A DNA stretch of 64,000 nucleotides from Streptosporangiales bacterium (GCA_009379825.1 WHTA01000003.1:62001-126000); one strand, 5' to 3'. Counted from the first letter of the stretch, positions 1 to 8,491 are shown. The notes: generated by a model from the sequence alone, not told the origin. Program-made: numbers and translations.

Positions 1-993
1 GGGCACCCGGTACGGACCTGGCAGCATCGCCAGCGTCAGCTCGGGCACGATGACGCCGTGCGTGCGCACGTAGGCGCCGTTGTCGTGCCGTACGTCGTCG
101 CGCAGGCCGAGGATGGTGCCGTCCGCGGCGAACGCCGCCTCCACCCGGTGCCGCTGCTGCCTGGAGTGGTTGACGGCCACCAGGTGCTCGGCGCGGTCCT
201 CGACCCACGACACGGCACGGCGCAGCCGCCTGGCCAACCACGGGACGAGGAAGTCCTCCGGGTAGAACTCGCCGCGCACGCCGAACCCGCCGCCGGCGTC
301 CACGGCGTGCATGCGGATCGCGCTCTCGTCCATGCCGAGCAGGCCGGCGAGCACCTGTCGGTTGAACACCGGCACCTTCGTGGCGCCGTAGACCGACAGG
401 CTGTCGGTCGCCGGCTGGTACTCGACGGTCAGTGCCCGCGGTTCCATCGGCACCGCCGTGTGTCGGCCGACCGCGACGTCCATCGCGACCACGTGCGCCG
501 CCCGTCCGAACGCCGTGTCGACGTCGCCGTAGCCGAGGCCGAAGTCCGCCACGACGTCCGCCTCGGTGGCGTCGTCGACGTCCACGAGCGGGTCGCGGTC
601 GTCGATGTCGACGGTGACCAGGCCGCTGGCGTCCTCGGCGACGTACGGGTCGTCGGCCACCACGACAGCGACCGGTTCGCCGACGTAGCGCACCTCGGTC
701 GCGGCGAGTACCGGCTGCAGCCGGCCGGAGACGTCCGTGTCGGGCACCTGCAGCCGCACGGGGATGGCCAGGCCGGTCGGCACGTCGGCGGCGGTGACCA
801 CGTCCACGACGCCAGGCAGCGCACGCGCGGCCGACGCGTCGATCGCAGTGATGGCCCCGTGTGCCACCAAAGAACGCACCACCCGCGCGTGCGCCATCCG
901 CGGGAACTGCACGTCGGAGCCGAACGTCGCGGTGCCGGTCAGCAACCGGCGGTCCTCCTTGCGCGGCGTACGCTGCCCGACCTGGTCAGCCAT
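1..993 (-). CDS. Molybdenum hydroxylase large subunit, second copy (N-terminal part, cut by window edge)
   Basis: This is the first 331 codons of a xanthine dehydrogenase/CO dehydrogenase large subunit (molybdopterin-cytosine-dinucleotide-binding, CoxL-like); the rest lies beyond position 1. The translation opens MADQVGQRTPRKEDRRLLTG, the usual start of this family, and contains the cofactor-binding GGGFG motif (DAGGGFGVRGEF, about residue 240) and the YVGEPVAVVVA segment. The ATG overlaps the stop of the 2Fe-2S subunit gene by 8 bases, so it is translated in the same operon. The active-site RG and Glu motifs are not in view. Family assignment is firm; the substrate is unknown. It is a second large subunit alongside the complete one at 1471-3795, which is unusual for a set with only one medium and one small subunit visible. 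Confidence 0.9.
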   Translation of the reverse strand, partial: MADQVGQRTPRKEDRRLLTGTATFGSDVQFPRMAHARVVRSLVAHGAITAIDASAARALPGVVDVVTAADVPTGLAIPVRLQVPDTDVSGRLQPVLAATEVRYVGEPVAVVVADDPYVAEDASGLVTVDIDDRDPLVDVDDATEADVVADFGLGYGDVDTAFGRAAHVVAMDVAVGRHTAVPMEPRALTVEYQPATDSLSVYGATKVPVFNRQVLAGLLGMDESAIRMHAVDAGGGFGVRGEFYPEDFLVPWLARRLRRAVSWVEDRAEHLVAVNHSRQQRHRVEAAFAADGTILGLRDDVRHDNGAYVRTHGVIVPELTLAMLPGPYRVP

Positions 994-1474
994 CGCGCTG
1001 CTTCCGGCGTGCTGCGGCGACCTCGGTCACCGCTTCCACGATGCCCTGGTACCCGGTGCAGCGGCAGAGGTTGGCGGAGACGACGTCGCGCACCTCCTCC
1101 GGGTCGCCGGCGGGTTCGGTGTCGAGGTACGCCTCGGCGAGCATCAGGAACCCGGGCGTGCAGAACCCGCACTGCAGCCCGTGGCAGCGGCTGAACGCCT
1201 GCTGCAGGTCGCTCAGCTCGTCGCCGTCGGCGAGACCTTCCACGGTACGTACGGAGCGCCCGTCGGCCTGCACGCCGAACACCAGACACGACCGCACCGG
1301 CTCACCGTCGAGCAATACCGTGCAGGCGCCGCAGATGCCGTGCTCGCAGCCGAGGTGCGTGCCGGTGAGCCCGAGATCCTGACGCAGGACGTCCGCGAGC
1401 GTGCGCCGCGACTCGAGTACCACCTCGTACTCGCGGCCGTTGACGTCGAGCGTGACCAGGTGCTGATCCTTCAT
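986..1474 (-). CDS. Molybdenum hydroxylase 2Fe-2S (small) subunit, CoxS-like
   Basis: A 162-residue iron-sulfur subunit that passes electrons from the molybdenum centre to the FAD subunit. An N-terminal plant-type ferredoxin domain has CEHGICGACTVLLDG (about residues 42-56), with a further Cys in RSCLVF; the C-terminal four-helix domain carries the second cluster in QCGFCTPG and LCRCTGYQGI. Length matches the CoxS/QorS family. I chose the ATG at 1474 (MKDQHLVTLDVNG) because it overlaps the stop of the upstream large subunit as ATGA; a longer frame begins at 1495 but would lie inside the previous gene. Translation is probably coupled to that gene. Whether it serves one or both large subunits cannot be told from sequence. 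Confidence 0.94.
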   Translation of the reverse strand: MKDQHLVTLDVNGREYEVVLESRRTLADVLRQDLGLTGTHLGCEHGICGACTVLLDGEPVRSCLVFGVQADGRSVRTVEGLADGDELSDLQQAFSRCHGLQCGFCTPGFLMLAEAYLDTEPAGDPEEVRDVVSANLCRCTGYQGIVEAVTEVAAARRKQRDG

Positions 1475-3795
1475 GCACTCTCCCGTAGTACGCACAGTAC
1501 GTCGGCCGGCCGCACCGGGATGCTGTCGATCTCTGCGCCGTAGTCGCGCAGCGCGTCGTTGACCGCCGCGACCACCGCGGCGGGTGCGCCGATGGTGCCG
1601 CCCTCGCCCATGCCCTTGGCGCCGGTCTCAGTCAGCTCGCACGGCGTGACGAGGTGGTGCACCGCGATCGGCGGTATCTCGCTCGCGGTGGGCATCAGGT
1701 AGTCCATGAACGTGCCGGTCAGCGGCTGCCCGTCCGGCGAGTACGTCATCTCCTCGTACAGCGCGGCCGCGATGCCCTGTGCCACGCCGCCGCGCACCTG
1801 CCCGTCCACGATCATCGGGTTGATGACGACGCCGCAGTCCTCGACGACGAGGTAGTCGACAACCTTGGTGTCACCGGTGCCAGGGTCCACCTCCACGAGC
1901 GCGGCATGCGTCGCGTTGGAGAACATGCCGGGCGGGTTCGCGGCGCCACGCGCCTCGAGCAGCTGCTCGTCGTGGGTGAGCGTGTGCGAGCGGAAGTGCA
2001 CCGTGGACGCGAGGGTGTCGATGCCGATCCGGCTGTCCGGCACGCCGCGGACCTGTGCGTGCCCGTCGAGCAGCTCGACGTCGGCCGCATCCGCCTCCAG
2101 CAGCTCGCCGGCGATCTCCCTGAGCTGGTCGGCGAGCCGGCCGGCCGCGACCGCGGCGGCACCGCCGCCGATCACCAGCGAGCGGCTGCCCCAGGTGCCC
2201 CAGCCGAAGCTCGCCAGGTCGGTGTCGCCCTGCCTGAGCTTGACCCGCGCGGGGTCGACGCCGAGCCGGTCGGCGACGACCTGCGCGAACGTCGTCTCGT
2301 GCCCCTGTCCGTGCCCGCACGTGCCGGTGGTGACCGTGACGTCGCCGGACGCGTCCATCCGTACGTGCGAGACGTCGAAGCCGGGCGTCATCTGCATTTT
2401 GCGCATGCCCATGGTCGCCGTGCCGTACGCGGTGCGTTCGGAGAAGTTCGCGATGCCGATGCCGCGCAGCAGGCCGTCGTCGCTCTTCCTGCGTTCCCAC
2501 CAGCCGGCCTGCTCGATCTCAGTCGCGCACCGCTCCATCGCCTCCAGGTACGAGCCCAGCTCGTAGCTGATCCCGTTCGGCCCCTGGTAAGGGAACTCCT
2601 CGCGCCTGATGGTGTTGCGCCGCCTGATCTCCAGCCGGTCGATGCCCAGCCGGTTGGCCGCCTTGTCCATCAGCCGTTCCATCACGAACACCAGCTGCGG
2701 CCGCGAGACACCGCGGTACGGCGCGGTCGGCGGCTTGTTCGTCGCGATGCCACGGCCCCGTGCGGCGTACCTGCCGACCTTGTAGACGCCGGGCAGCTCG
2801 GTGGCCGCCATCAACGGCTCGACGGCACAGCTGAACGGGTATACCGAGTAAGCACCGATGTTGCACCGAATGTCGGCGTCGACCCCGAGCAACGTGCCGT
2901 CCGCGGCGAAACCCGCGCGCACGCGGTACTCCTGCTCGTGGCCGTGACACGCCCCCATGAGGTTCTCCTGCCGGTCCTCGCTCCACCGCACCGGCAGCCG
3001 CAATCGGCGGGCGATCGCCGCGGCCACGACCTCCTCCCTGCCGACCACGCACTTCAGGCCGAAACCGCCGCCGACGTCGGGGGCGACGACCCGCACCTGC
3101 CGCTCGGCCAGGCCGAGCGCGGCGGCGATACCCGTACGCACCTGATGGGGCACCTGCGTGGACAGGTGCACGACCAGCTGGTCGTCGCGGTCCTGCCACT
3201 GCGCGAGGCACGCCCTGCCCTCGAGCGGCGCGGCGGCCACCCGGCCGCTGCGGAACGTCTCGTCGAGCACCAACGGTGCGTCCGCGAGCGCCTCGGCCAG
3301 CTCACCGTCGGCGAACATCTGCAGGTCGACGAGCACACCGTCGGGCGCCTCGTCGTGGATCGGCGGAACGCCGGCGTCGTGGTCGGCGAGCGAGAGCACC
3401 GGCGCGGTCTCTTCGATCTCGCACGCGACGAGCTCCGCGGCGTCCTCGGCCAGGTACCGGCTGTCGGCGACCACCGCGACGATCGGCTCGCCTGCGTACC
3501 GCACCTTGTCGTGCGCCAGCAGCGGCATGGCCGTCGGCACGAACTCGTCGCGCTCGAGCACGGCGGTCAGCGCGGGCCTGCCGATGTCGTCGGCCGTGAC
3601 CACTGCACGCACGCCGGCCGCCGTCTTCGCGGCGGCCGTGTGGATCGCCGTGATCCGCCCGGCGGCCACCGGGCTGCGCACGAACGCGACATGGCACGCG
3701 TGCGGCTGCGCGATGTCGTCGACGAAGACGCCCGCACCGCGCAGCATGCGCGGGTCCTCACGCCTGGGCAGCCGGTTGCCCACCCACCGGGTCAC
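1471..3795 (-). CDS. Molybdenum hydroxylase large subunit, CoxL/xanthine dehydrogenase family
   Basis: A 774-residue catalytic subunit of an aerobic molybdenum hydroxylase. It opens with the family signature VGNRLPRREDPRMLRG, has the GGGFG cofactor loop (DVGGGFGLKC, about residue 240), the substrate/active-site loop APYRGVSRPQ (about residue 365) and the catalytic Glu in GAKGMGEGGTIGAPAA near the C terminus. The loop is not the AYXCSFR of true form I CO dehydrogenase, so oxidation of CO is unlikely; form II-like or aldehyde/N-heterocycle hydroxylation fits better. The start is GTG, overlapping the FAD-subunit stop by four bases (GTGA). Gene order is FAD subunit, this gene, 2Fe-2S subunit, second large subunit. 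The substrate is not predictable from sequence. Confidence 0.93.
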   Translation of the reverse strand: MTRWVGNRLPRREDPRMLRGAGVFVDDIAQPHACHVAFVRSPVAAGRITAIHTAAAKTAAGVRAVVTADDIGRPALTAVLERDEFVPTAMPLLAHDKVRYAGEPIVAVVADSRYLAEDAAELVACEIEETAPVLSLADHDAGVPPIHDEAPDGVLVDLQMFADGELAEALADAPLVLDETFRSGRVAAAPLEGRACLAQWQDRDDQLVVHLSTQVPHQVRTGIAAALGLAERQVRVVAPDVGGGFGLKCVVGREEVVAAAIARRLRLPVRWSEDRQENLMGACHGHEQEYRVRAGFAADGTLLGVDADIRCNIGAYSVYPFSCAVEPLMAATELPGVYKVGRYAARGRGIATNKPPTAPYRGVSRPQLVFVMERLMDKAANRLGIDRLEIRRRNTIRREEFPYQGPNGISYELGSYLEAMERCATEIEQAGWWERRKSDDGLLRGIGIANFSERTAYGTATMGMRKMQMTPGFDVSHVRMDASGDVTVTTGTCGHGQGHETTFAQVVADRLGVDPARVKLRQGDTDLASFGWGTWGSRSLVIGGGAAAVAAGRLADQLREIAGELLEADAADVELLDGHAQVRGVPDSRIGIDTLASTVHFRSHTLTHDEQLLEARGAANPPGMFSNATHAALVEVDPGTGDTKVVDYLVVEDCGVVINPMIVDGQVRGGVAQGIAAALYEEMTYSPDGQPLTGTFMDYLMPTASEIPPIAVHHLVTPCELTETGAKGMGEGGTIGAPAAVVAAVNDALRDYGAEIDSIPVRPADVLCVLRESA

Positions 3796-4646
3796 GCGTA
3801 CGCCTCGGCGAACGCGCGCTGCGTCAGGGTGTCGACGAGGTGCCTGCGGTAGTCCGCGTCCCCGTGCACGTCGGCGGCCGGGTCGACGACCGAAGCCGCG
3901 ACGCGGGCCGCCTCGGCCCAGGTGGCCGCGGTCGGCTCACTCCCCTCCACGACGGCCTCCGCCTCGGGCACCCGCAGCGGGACGCCGGCGACACCCCCGA
4001 GCACGACGGCGACGTCGCGGCAGCGCCCGTCCACCACGTCGAAGGCCGCGGCCGCGGCGACGATGGCGAAGTCACCGCGGCGGCGCGCGTACTCGGTGAG
4101 CGCCGCGTGCCCCCGCGGTCGCGGGAACCTGACCTCCACCACCAGCTCGTTGGGTTCCGCGGCCGTGCTGAGGAACCCGGTGAACCACTGCGCGCTCGGC
4201 ACCTGCCTGCTGCCGTGCGCGCCGCGGACGACCACGTCGGCGTCGTACAGCCGGGCCAACAGGCACCACTCGGCGGTGGGGTCGGCGTGCGCGATGCTGC
4301 CGCCTACCGTGCCCCTCGTGCGGATCGGGTAGTGCCCGATCCACCGCGCGGCACGTGGCAGCGCCACGAACCCGTCCTGGACCTCGGGCGCGGTGGTGGT
4401 CTCTACCGTGCGGTGCCGGGTGAGGGCGCCCACGCACAACGCGTCGCCCTCGCGGCGGACGTAGTCGAGCCCGGCGACCGTGTTGACGTCCACGAGCGCG
4501 GCCGGCTGCGCGAACCTGAAGTTCATCATGGGCGCGAGCGACAGCCCGCCGGCCAGCACCTTCGCCTCGTCGCCCAGCTCGGTCAACAGCTCGACGACCT
4601 CCGCGGGCGTGAAGGCCCTGTGGTACTCGAACGCGGCCGGTTTCAC
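3792..4646 (-). CDS. Molybdenum hydroxylase FAD-binding (medium) subunit, CoxM-like
   Basis: A 284-residue FAD subunit of the molybdenum hydroxylase. It shows the CoxM-type start KPAAFEYHRAFTPAEVVELL, the pyrophosphate-binding loop AGGLSLAPMMNFRFAQP and the second FAD motif in TRGTVGGSIAHADPTAEW. I chose GTG at 4646 because a purine-rich GAGGTG lies about seven bases upstream; GTG at 4661 and an open frame back to 4769 exist, but the longer form would run into the divergent crotonase gene. It is the first gene of the minus-strand operon. A perfect palindrome lies about 25 bases upstream of the start and could be the operator for this operon, the divergent one, or both. Confidence 0.92.
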   Translation of the reverse strand: MKPAAFEYHRAFTPAEVVELLTELGDEAKVLAGGLSLAPMMNFRFAQPAALVDVNTVAGLDYVRREGDALCVGALTRHRTVETTTAPEVQDGFVALPRAARWIGHYPIRTRGTVGGSIAHADPTAEWCLLARLYDADVVVRGAHGSRQVPSAQWFTGFLSTAAEPNELVVEVRFPRPRGHAALTEYARRRGDFAIVAAAAAFDVVDGRCRDVAVVLGGVAGVPLRVPEAEAVVEGSEPTAATWAEAARVAASVVDPAADVHGDADYRRHLVDTLTQRAFAEAYA

Positions 4647-4671
4647 CGCCAGCCACCTCACTTTCGCGCTG

Positions 4672-4681
4672 TGGTATACCA
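4672..4681. promoter_or_regulatory. Palindrome TGGTATACCA in divergent promoter region
   Basis: A perfect 10-base palindrome sits in the 62-base gap between the FAD-subunit gene and the crotonase gene. The flanks are relatively AT-rich for this genome. Its TGGT-ACCA and GTATAC content resembles operators of GntR-family (FadR or NanR type) repressors. The nearest regulator is an IclR gene at 7715-8491; no GntR gene is adjacent, so the cognate factor may lie left of the window. Confidence 0.5.
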
Positions 4682-4708
4682 TATCGCAAGAGTCGAACGG
4701 AGCACAGC

Positions 4709-5422
4709 GTGAGCGAACTTCGGGTTGACCGGACCGACGCCGGGCAGCTGCAGCTACGGCTCGACGCACCTGCCGTGCGCAACGCCCTCACGCTAGCGAC
4801 CGTGCGCCGGCTGCACGAGGAGCTCGACCGCGACCCGCACGCCACCCTCCTGCTCGGCAGCACCACACCGGACATCTTCAGCGCCGGCGCCGACCTCAGC
4901 GCGCCCGACGACGAACGCAGGCAGATCAGCGACCTGCTCTACACCTGTTACGAGCAGCTCGTCACCAGGCCGGGCGTCGTCGTCGCGGTCGTCGAGGGCG
5001 CCGCCGTCGGCGGCGGCGCGCAGCTGACGGCCGCGGCGGACGTACGGATCGCGTCGCCTGCGGCGCGGTGGCGGTGGGTCGGACCCGGGCACGGCCTTGC
5101 GGTCGGCACCTGGATCCTGCCCGACCTGGTGGGCCGGTCGCGGGCACTCGACCTCACCCTCACCGGCCGCTGGCTGGACGCCGAGGAGGCCGCGCAGTGC
5201 GGGTTCGTCGCCCGCCTCGACGCCGAACCGTGGCAGCGCGCCGCCGACCTCGCCGCCGCGCTCGACCAGATGGACCCCGCGGCGCTCGCGCGGGTCAAGC
5301 AGCTCACCACCAGGCCACACCTGCTCGACCAGCTCGCCGCCGAACGGGACGGTAACGGCGGCTGGTCAGGGCGCGCGCCGACCGCGGCCCAGGCGTCCAA
5401 GGAGAGCAAGCACGTCCGCTGA
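4709..5422 (+). CDS. Enoyl-CoA hydratase/isomerase family protein (crotonase fold)
   Basis: A 237-residue crotonase-fold protein, likely acting on a CoA thioester. The oxyanion-hole segments are visible as FSAGADLSAPD (about residue 55) and VEGAAVGGGAQLTAAADVRI (about residues 90-110). The Glu that normally follows the second GG motif in hydratases is not evident in the ADVRIASPAARWRWVGPG stretch, so isomerase, hydrolase or ring-cleavage chemistry is as likely as hydration. The GTG start has a GGAG-like sequence upstream and lies in the divergent promoter region. It heads a plus-strand set with an SDR (28 bases downstream), a CoxG-like protein and an alpha/beta hydrolase. Confidence 0.85.
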   Translation: MSELRVDRTDAGQLQLRLDAPAVRNALTLATVRRLHEELDRDPHATLLLGSTTPDIFSAGADLSAPDDERRQISDLLYTCYEQLVTRPGVVVAVVEGAAVGGGAQLTAAADVRIASPAARWRWVGPGHGLAVGTWILPDLVGRSRALDLTLTGRWLDAEEAAQCGFVARLDAEPWQRAADLAAALDQMDPAALARVKQLTTRPHLLDQLAAERDGNGGWSGRAPTAAQASKESKHVR

Positions 5423-5450
5423 CAGCCGAGCACGTCAAAGGAGTGAACGG

Positions 5451-6248
5451 ATGGATCTCAACCTCACCGGCAAGGTCGCCTTCGTGACCGGCGCCAGCAA
5501 GGGAATCGGCCGCGAGGTGGCGAGCCGGCTGGCCGGCGAGGGCTGCGACGTGGCCATCACTGCCCGCGGCCAGGACGACCTGGAGAAGACCGCGGCCGAG
5601 ATCCGCGACGCCACCGGGGGCAAGGTGCTCGCGGTCGCCGGCGATATGGGCCAGGATGCTGACGTGCAGCGCTGTGTCCGTTCGGCACTCGACGAGCTCG
5701 GCCGGATCGACATCCTCGTGCCGTGTGCCGGCAGCTCCCCCGGCGGCCTGCTCGAAGAGCTCACCGAGGAACAGTGGCTGTCGAGCCTGAACCTCAAGTT
5801 CCTCGGCTACGTCCGCACGGTTCGGCACGTGGTGCCGAACATGGTCGCGCAGGGCAGCGGGAGCATCGTCCTGGTCGTCGGCAACGACGGGCTCAAGCCG
5901 AGCTTCTGGGAGATGACCGCAGGCGCCGCGAACGCGGCGGACCTGAACTTCGCCTCGTCCATCGCCGACCAGTACGGGCCGAAGGGTGTGCGGGTCAACA
6001 CCGTGAACCCTGGCCCGGTCGACACCGACCGCTGGGACGGCCTGGAGAAGGCGTTCGCCCGCGACATGGGCGTCGACCAGGCGGAGGCCCGCCGCCGCGC
6101 CGAGCTGTCGATCCCGCTGGGCAAGATCACCCGGCCGGAGGAGGTCGCCGCGCTGGTGGCGTTCCTCGCCTCCGACCTCGCCCGCAGCGTGCACGGTGCG
6201 CACATTCCGATCGACGGCGCCCAGCGCAAGCCGCTGATGGAGCGCTGA
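5451..6248 (+). CDS. Atypical SDR-family protein lacking the catalytic Tyr and Lys
   Basis: A 265-residue Rossmann-fold protein. The nucleotide-binding start is intact (TGASKGIG, about residues 12-19), as are the strand beta-4 region (ILVPCAGSS) and the post-catalytic VRVNTVNPGPVDTDRW. In the catalytic stretch the usual Ser and Tyr-x-x-x-Lys are absent: where YSASK is expected the sequence reads MTAGA, preceded by VVGNDGLKPSFWE. It could bind a nucleotide or CoA ester without classical dehydrogenase chemistry, or use another mechanism. The ATG has a strong AAAGGAG site. It is followed after one base by the CoxG-like gene, so it belongs to the same operon. Confidence 0.85.
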   Translation: MDLNLTGKVAFVTGASKGIGREVASRLAGEGCDVAITARGQDDLEKTAAEIRDATGGKVLAVAGDMGQDADVQRCVRSALDELGRIDILVPCAGSSPGGLLEELTEEQWLSSLNLKFLGYVRTVRHVVPNMVAQGSGSIVLVVGNDGLKPSFWEMTAGAANAADLNFASSIADQYGPKGVRVNTVNPGPVDTDRWDGLEKAFARDMGVDQAEARRRAELSIPLGKITRPEEVAALVAFLASDLARSVHGAHIPIDGAQRKPLMER

Positions 6249-6249
6249 C

Positions 6250-6819
6250 GTGCACCTGTCGCACTCGGTTCGGATCGACCGGCCCACGCCGGAGGTGTTC
6301 GCCGCGCTGCGCGACGTCGAACAGGCGGTGCGGTGCCTGCCCGGCGTGTACGAGGTGGCGCGGTCGGCGGACGGCGTCACCTGCCGGTTCGAGGTGCGGG
6401 TGGGCCGGCTGCCGCTCGCGTACGACGGGTGGGCCCGGCTGCTGACCGCGGACGACGACCAGCACTGCCTCACCGTGCGGGCACGGGGCCGGGAGCGGGA
6501 CGGCAACGGCGACGCGGACGCGTACCTCACCACCCGCGTGCGCACCCACGACGGCGGCACCGTGGTGGACGTCGACGCCAACCTCGACGTCCGCGGCAAG
6601 GCGGCCGTCTTCGGCCAGGGCGAGCTCACCGGCGTCGGCACCGAGCTGGTGACCGAGTTCGCCGAGACGCTCGCCGCCGGCCTTACCGCGACCGCACCGG
6701 CGCAGGCGCAGCGGCCGGGGCTGCGGCGGCACGCCCGTACCGTCGCGCTCGCGGCCGCCGGCGCCGCCGTGGTGGGGGTCGGTGTGGGCGCCGTACTCCG
6801 CCGACGTCACCGCAGCTGA
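6250..6819 (+). CDS. CoxG-like SRPBCC protein with C-terminal membrane anchor
   Basis: A 189-residue START/SRPBCC-fold protein. The N-terminal 150 residues match the CO dehydrogenase subunit G type (start HSVRIDRPTPEVFAALRDVE, then LPGVYEV). A C-terminal hydrophobic stretch (TVALAAAGAAVVGVGVGAV, about residues 163-181) ends in RRRHRS, an inside-positive anchor. In Oligotropha the CoxG homologue recruits the molybdenum enzyme to the membrane; the neighbouring hydroxylase suggests the same role here, by inference. The GTG start lies one base after the SDR stop. The next gene starts 14 bases downstream. Confidence 0.85.
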   Translation: MHLSHSVRIDRPTPEVFAALRDVEQAVRCLPGVYEVARSADGVTCRFEVRVGRLPLAYDGWARLLTADDDQHCLTVRARGRERDGNGDADAYLTTRVRTHDGGTVVDVDANLDVRGKAAVFGQGELTGVGTELVTEFAETLAAGLTATAPAQAQRPGLRRHARTVALAAAGAAVVGVGVGAVLRRRHRS

Positions 6820-6833
6820 CCACGAGGAGAGCC

Positions 6834-7718
6834 ATGCCGTACGCCGAGACCGACGACCGGGTCCGCCTCTACTACGAGGACACCGGCAGCGGAGTGCCGA
6901 TCGTCTTCCTGCACGAGTTCGCCGGCGACCACCGCTCCTGGCAGCCGCAGGTGCGGCACCTCGCCAGGCACTACCGCTGCCTGACGCCGGCCGCCCGCGG
7001 CTTCCCGCCGTCCGACGTGCCCACCGACCCGGCGGCGTACGACCAGGCACGCGCCGTCGCGGACGTGGCGGCGGTGCTGGACGCCGCCGGCGTGGAGCGG
7101 GCGTTCGTGGTCGGCAACTCGATGGGCGGGTTCGCCGCGCTGCACTTCGCGCTGCGGCACCCGGAGCGCACGCTCGGCTCGGTGGTCGCCGGCTGCGGGT
7201 ACGGCGCGCCGCCGGAGAAGGCGGACGGGTTCCGCGCGGAGTCGGAGAAGATCGCCGCGGCGTTCGACCGGGAGGGCTCGCAGTCGGTGTCGCAGTGGTA
7301 CGGCTTCGGCCCGGCGCGCGTGCAGTACGAGGCCAAGGACCCGGCGGGCCACGCCGAGCACGTCCAGGTGCTCGCCGAGCACCACCCGCTGGGCGCGGCG
7401 CTCACCATGCGCGGGGTGCAGATGCGCCGCCCGTCCCTGTTCGACCTGCACGCCGAGCTGGCCGCCTGCCAACCACCGGTCCTAGTGATAGCCGGCGACG
7501 AGGACGACGGCGTACTGGAGACCGACCTGATGCTCAAGCGCACCATCCCCAGGTGCGGCCTGGCCGTGCTGCCGAAGTCCGGCCACGTCACCAACCTGGA
7601 GGAGCCGGCCCTGTTCAACCAGCTACTCGAACGCTTCCTCACCGCCGTAGAACACGACAAGTGGCCCGCCCGCGACCCGCGCTCCCTGAGCGCTTCTACC
7701 ACCGGCGCCCGCACCTAG
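6834..7718 (+). CDS. Alpha/beta hydrolase
   Basis: A 294-residue alpha/beta-hydrolase. It has the oxyanion HEFAGDHRSW motif near residue 25, the nucleophile elbow GNSMGG (about residues 98-103), a candidate acid in AGDEDD and the catalytic His in SGHVTNLEEP near the C terminus. The family includes C-C bond hydrolases, enol-lactone hydrolases and esterases; the catabolic setting makes a ring-cleavage or lactone hydrolase plausible, but the substrate is not predictable. The ATG follows CACGAGGAGAGCC, a good ribosome site. The last four bases overlap the 3' end of the convergent IclR gene. Confidence 0.88.
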   Translation: MPYAETDDRVRLYYEDTGSGVPIVFLHEFAGDHRSWQPQVRHLARHYRCLTPAARGFPPSDVPTDPAAYDQARAVADVAAVLDAAGVERAFVVGNSMGGFAALHFALRHPERTLGSVVAGCGYGAPPEKADGFRAESEKIAAAFDREGSQSVSQWYGFGPARVQYEAKDPAGHAEHVQVLAEHHPLGAALTMRGVQMRRPSLFDLHAELAACQPPVLVIAGDEDDGVLETDLMLKRTIPRCGLAVLPKSGHVTNLEEPALFNQLLERFLTAVEHDKWPARDPRSLSASTTGART

Positions 7719-8491
7719 TCAGCTTCCGGCTCTCTCCTGGCCCAACCGAGCTCGGCGGACAGCGCCCGCGCTGTCTTCTCGAGCTGTTGCACCTGGGGCG
7801 AGTCCGAGGCGGCGCTCATGCTCGCGGCGGTACCCAACAGGGCCAGCGTGGCGCAGATGCCGTACTCGTCGAAGACCGGTGCGGCGATCGCCAGCATCCC
7901 CGGGTGCACGTCGGTGTTCACCGTGTACCCGTCCTGCCGTGCCTTCGCCACCTGCGCGTCCAGGTCGGAACGGGCGGCCGCCGGCAAGGTGGCGAGTAGT
8001 CGGGAGACCGTCAGCTGGTCGGGGTGCCAGGCCAGGAACAGCTTGCTCTGCGCCGCGGCCAGCGGCAGCTGAGTGCCCACCCGTACGGTCACGACCACCA
8101 CACCGGGGTCTTCCTCGACCCGCGCCACCACCGCGCCCGTGCCTCCCCACAGGCTCAGCGCCACCGTGTGTTCGGCACTCGCGCAGAGCTGCCGCATGTG
8201 CGCAGGAGCCAGGTCCATCACGCGGCGGCGGCCGAGCGCGAACACTCCCAGCTGCAACAACAACGCACCGGGAAGGAACGAGCCGTTCCTGTGCCCGCGC
8301 TCGAGCAGCCCGGCGGCGACCAGCGACGTGCAGTACCGGTACGCCGTAGTGCGGTTCATGCCCAGCCGCTCGGCCGCTTCCGCCGCGGTCAGTTCCTGGG
8401 TCTCGGGCCCGAACAGCCGCAGCACGTCCGCGGCTCGGCTCACGGCCTGGATCTCGCCACCCGCACCGTCGCCTGCACTGTCGTGTTTCAC
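7715..8491 (-). CDS. IclR-family transcriptional regulator
   Basis: A 258-residue regulator. The N-terminal winged helix contains AVSRAADVLRLFG and AAERLGMNRTTAYRYCTSL (about residues 16-60); the C-terminal IclR effector domain follows from about residue 80, ending in a typical GxxASM-like segment (GTAASMSAASDSP). IclR proteins sense small catabolic metabolites and often control divergent genes. The GTG start lies inside one arm of an inverted repeat shared with the divergent DUF6282 gene, which suggests autoregulation. It is convergent with, and overlaps by four bases, the hydrolase of the first catabolic set, so it could control either or both sets. Confidence 0.92.
   Translation of the reverse strand: MKHDSAGDGAGGEIQAVSRAADVLRLFGPETQELTAAEAAERLGMNRTTAYRYCTSLVAAGLLERGHRNGSFLPGALLLQLGVFALGRRRVMDLAPAHMRQLCASAEHTVALSLWGGTGAVVARVEEDPGVVVVTVRVGTQLPLAAAQSKLFLAWHPDQLTVSRLLATLPAAARSDLDAQVAKARQDGYTVNTDVHPGMLAIAAPVFDEYGICATLALLGTAASMSAASDSPQVQQLEKTARALSAELGWARREPEAD

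Noticed and set aside
1654-3852. Long open frame on the plus strand opposite the Mo-hydroxylase large subunit
   Set aside because: It is antisense to a strongly conserved gene, has Arg/Val/His-rich composition without domains, and arises from high third-position GC.
1471-4646. True aerobic CO dehydrogenase (coxMSL)
   Set aside because: The large subunit active-site loop is PYRGVSRP, not the AYXCSFR of CO-oxidising form I enzymes, and the gene order differs.
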